This document shows positions 20,297-20,407 of a stretch of 20,407 bases of DNA, in pieces (the first letter of the stretch is position 1; every line of letters starts with the position of its first letter). The notes beneath the pieces were generated by a model. That model was not told where the DNA came from. It saw only the letters and a list, made by a program, of their open reading frames with translations, and did no database searches. Source of the stretch: Chlamydomonas sphaeroides. Taxonomy: Eukaryota; Chlorophyta; Chlorophyceae; Chlamydomonadales; Chlamydomonadaceae. The stretch covers positions 1-20,407 of the forward strand of contig BDDC01001555.1 in the NCBI GenBank assembly GCA_001662425.1. The letters are read 5' to 3'. The position numbers were made by a program, and so were the translations under genes.

Positions 20297-20407
20297 GCGC
20301 ACTTGCACCTCAAGACGCTTGCGACCGACCAAATTGTATCGTCGCGCACCGAGAAGGCCGCGCTCCCAACGCGAAGCATAACGAAGCTAGCGCCCGCGCG
20401 CGAATCC

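Larger units (their letters stand above)
19823..20407 (+). other. 3' flank of SMC6, no gene recognised
   Basis: The SMC6 3' UTR should begin here. I find no TGTAA, the usual algal poly(A) signal, in this stretch on the plus strand. It holds two overlapping hairpins at 20208-20248 and a short transposase-like reading at about 20149-20296; otherwise I recognise nothing. Confidence 0.5.

Overview
The window looks like nuclear DNA of a green alga, most likely a volvocine or Chlamydomonas-like chlorophyte. It is GC-rich and very intron-dense (small exons, introns of roughly 90-550 nt with GTGAGT/GTGGGT-type donors and CAG acceptors), its start contexts are of the ATGGCG type, and it carries decayed non-LTR and Ty3/gypsy retroelements. 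The assignment rests on style and on plant-like SMC6 features, not on a database match.

Layout. (1) 1-1157: the 3' end of a decayed non-LTR retrotransposon of the restriction-like-endonuclease (RLE) class, with a frameshifted zinc-finger/endonuclease reading, a 3' UTR that can fold into three perfect or near-perfect hairpins, and a TTTCTA-type simple tail. (2) 1223-2794: a frameshifted, internally deleted Ty3/gypsy pol remnant (RT with FVDD, RNase H, the end of integrase), interrupted at 1524-1721 by a 198-bp solo LTR with TGTAA/TTACA ends and a perfect 5-bp target duplication, ATTTG. (3) 2864-8198, minus strand: an 18-exon gene for an about 800-residue protein made of coiled coil, SMC6-type hinge, coiled coil and tail, with no ATPase head at either end. 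(4) 8199-9227: the shared intergenic region between two divergent genes. (5) 9228-19822, plus strand: a gene of about 30 exons for a full-length SMC6 (Walker A, Q-loop, hinge, LSGGERS signature, Walker B, SMC6-type C-terminus). It carries an unusual N-terminal extension of about 310 residues with a Tudor-like stretch and basic and acidic segments. (6) 19823-20407: 3' flank with two overlapping hairpins and a possible transposase zinc-ribbon scrap.

The main point of interest is the head-to-head pair. A complete SMC6 shares its upstream region with a head-less SMC6-hinge protein whose exons all join in frame, whose start lies just after an in-frame stop, and whose hinge looks closer to the plant SMC6 hinge than the hinge of the complete SMC6 next to it. 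SMC hinges are the dimerisation sites of SMC arms and, in SMC5/6, bind DNA. The second protein could therefore be a hinge-level partner, competitor or adaptor in the SMC5/6 genome-maintenance machinery. That role is inference; the gene structures are read from the sequence.
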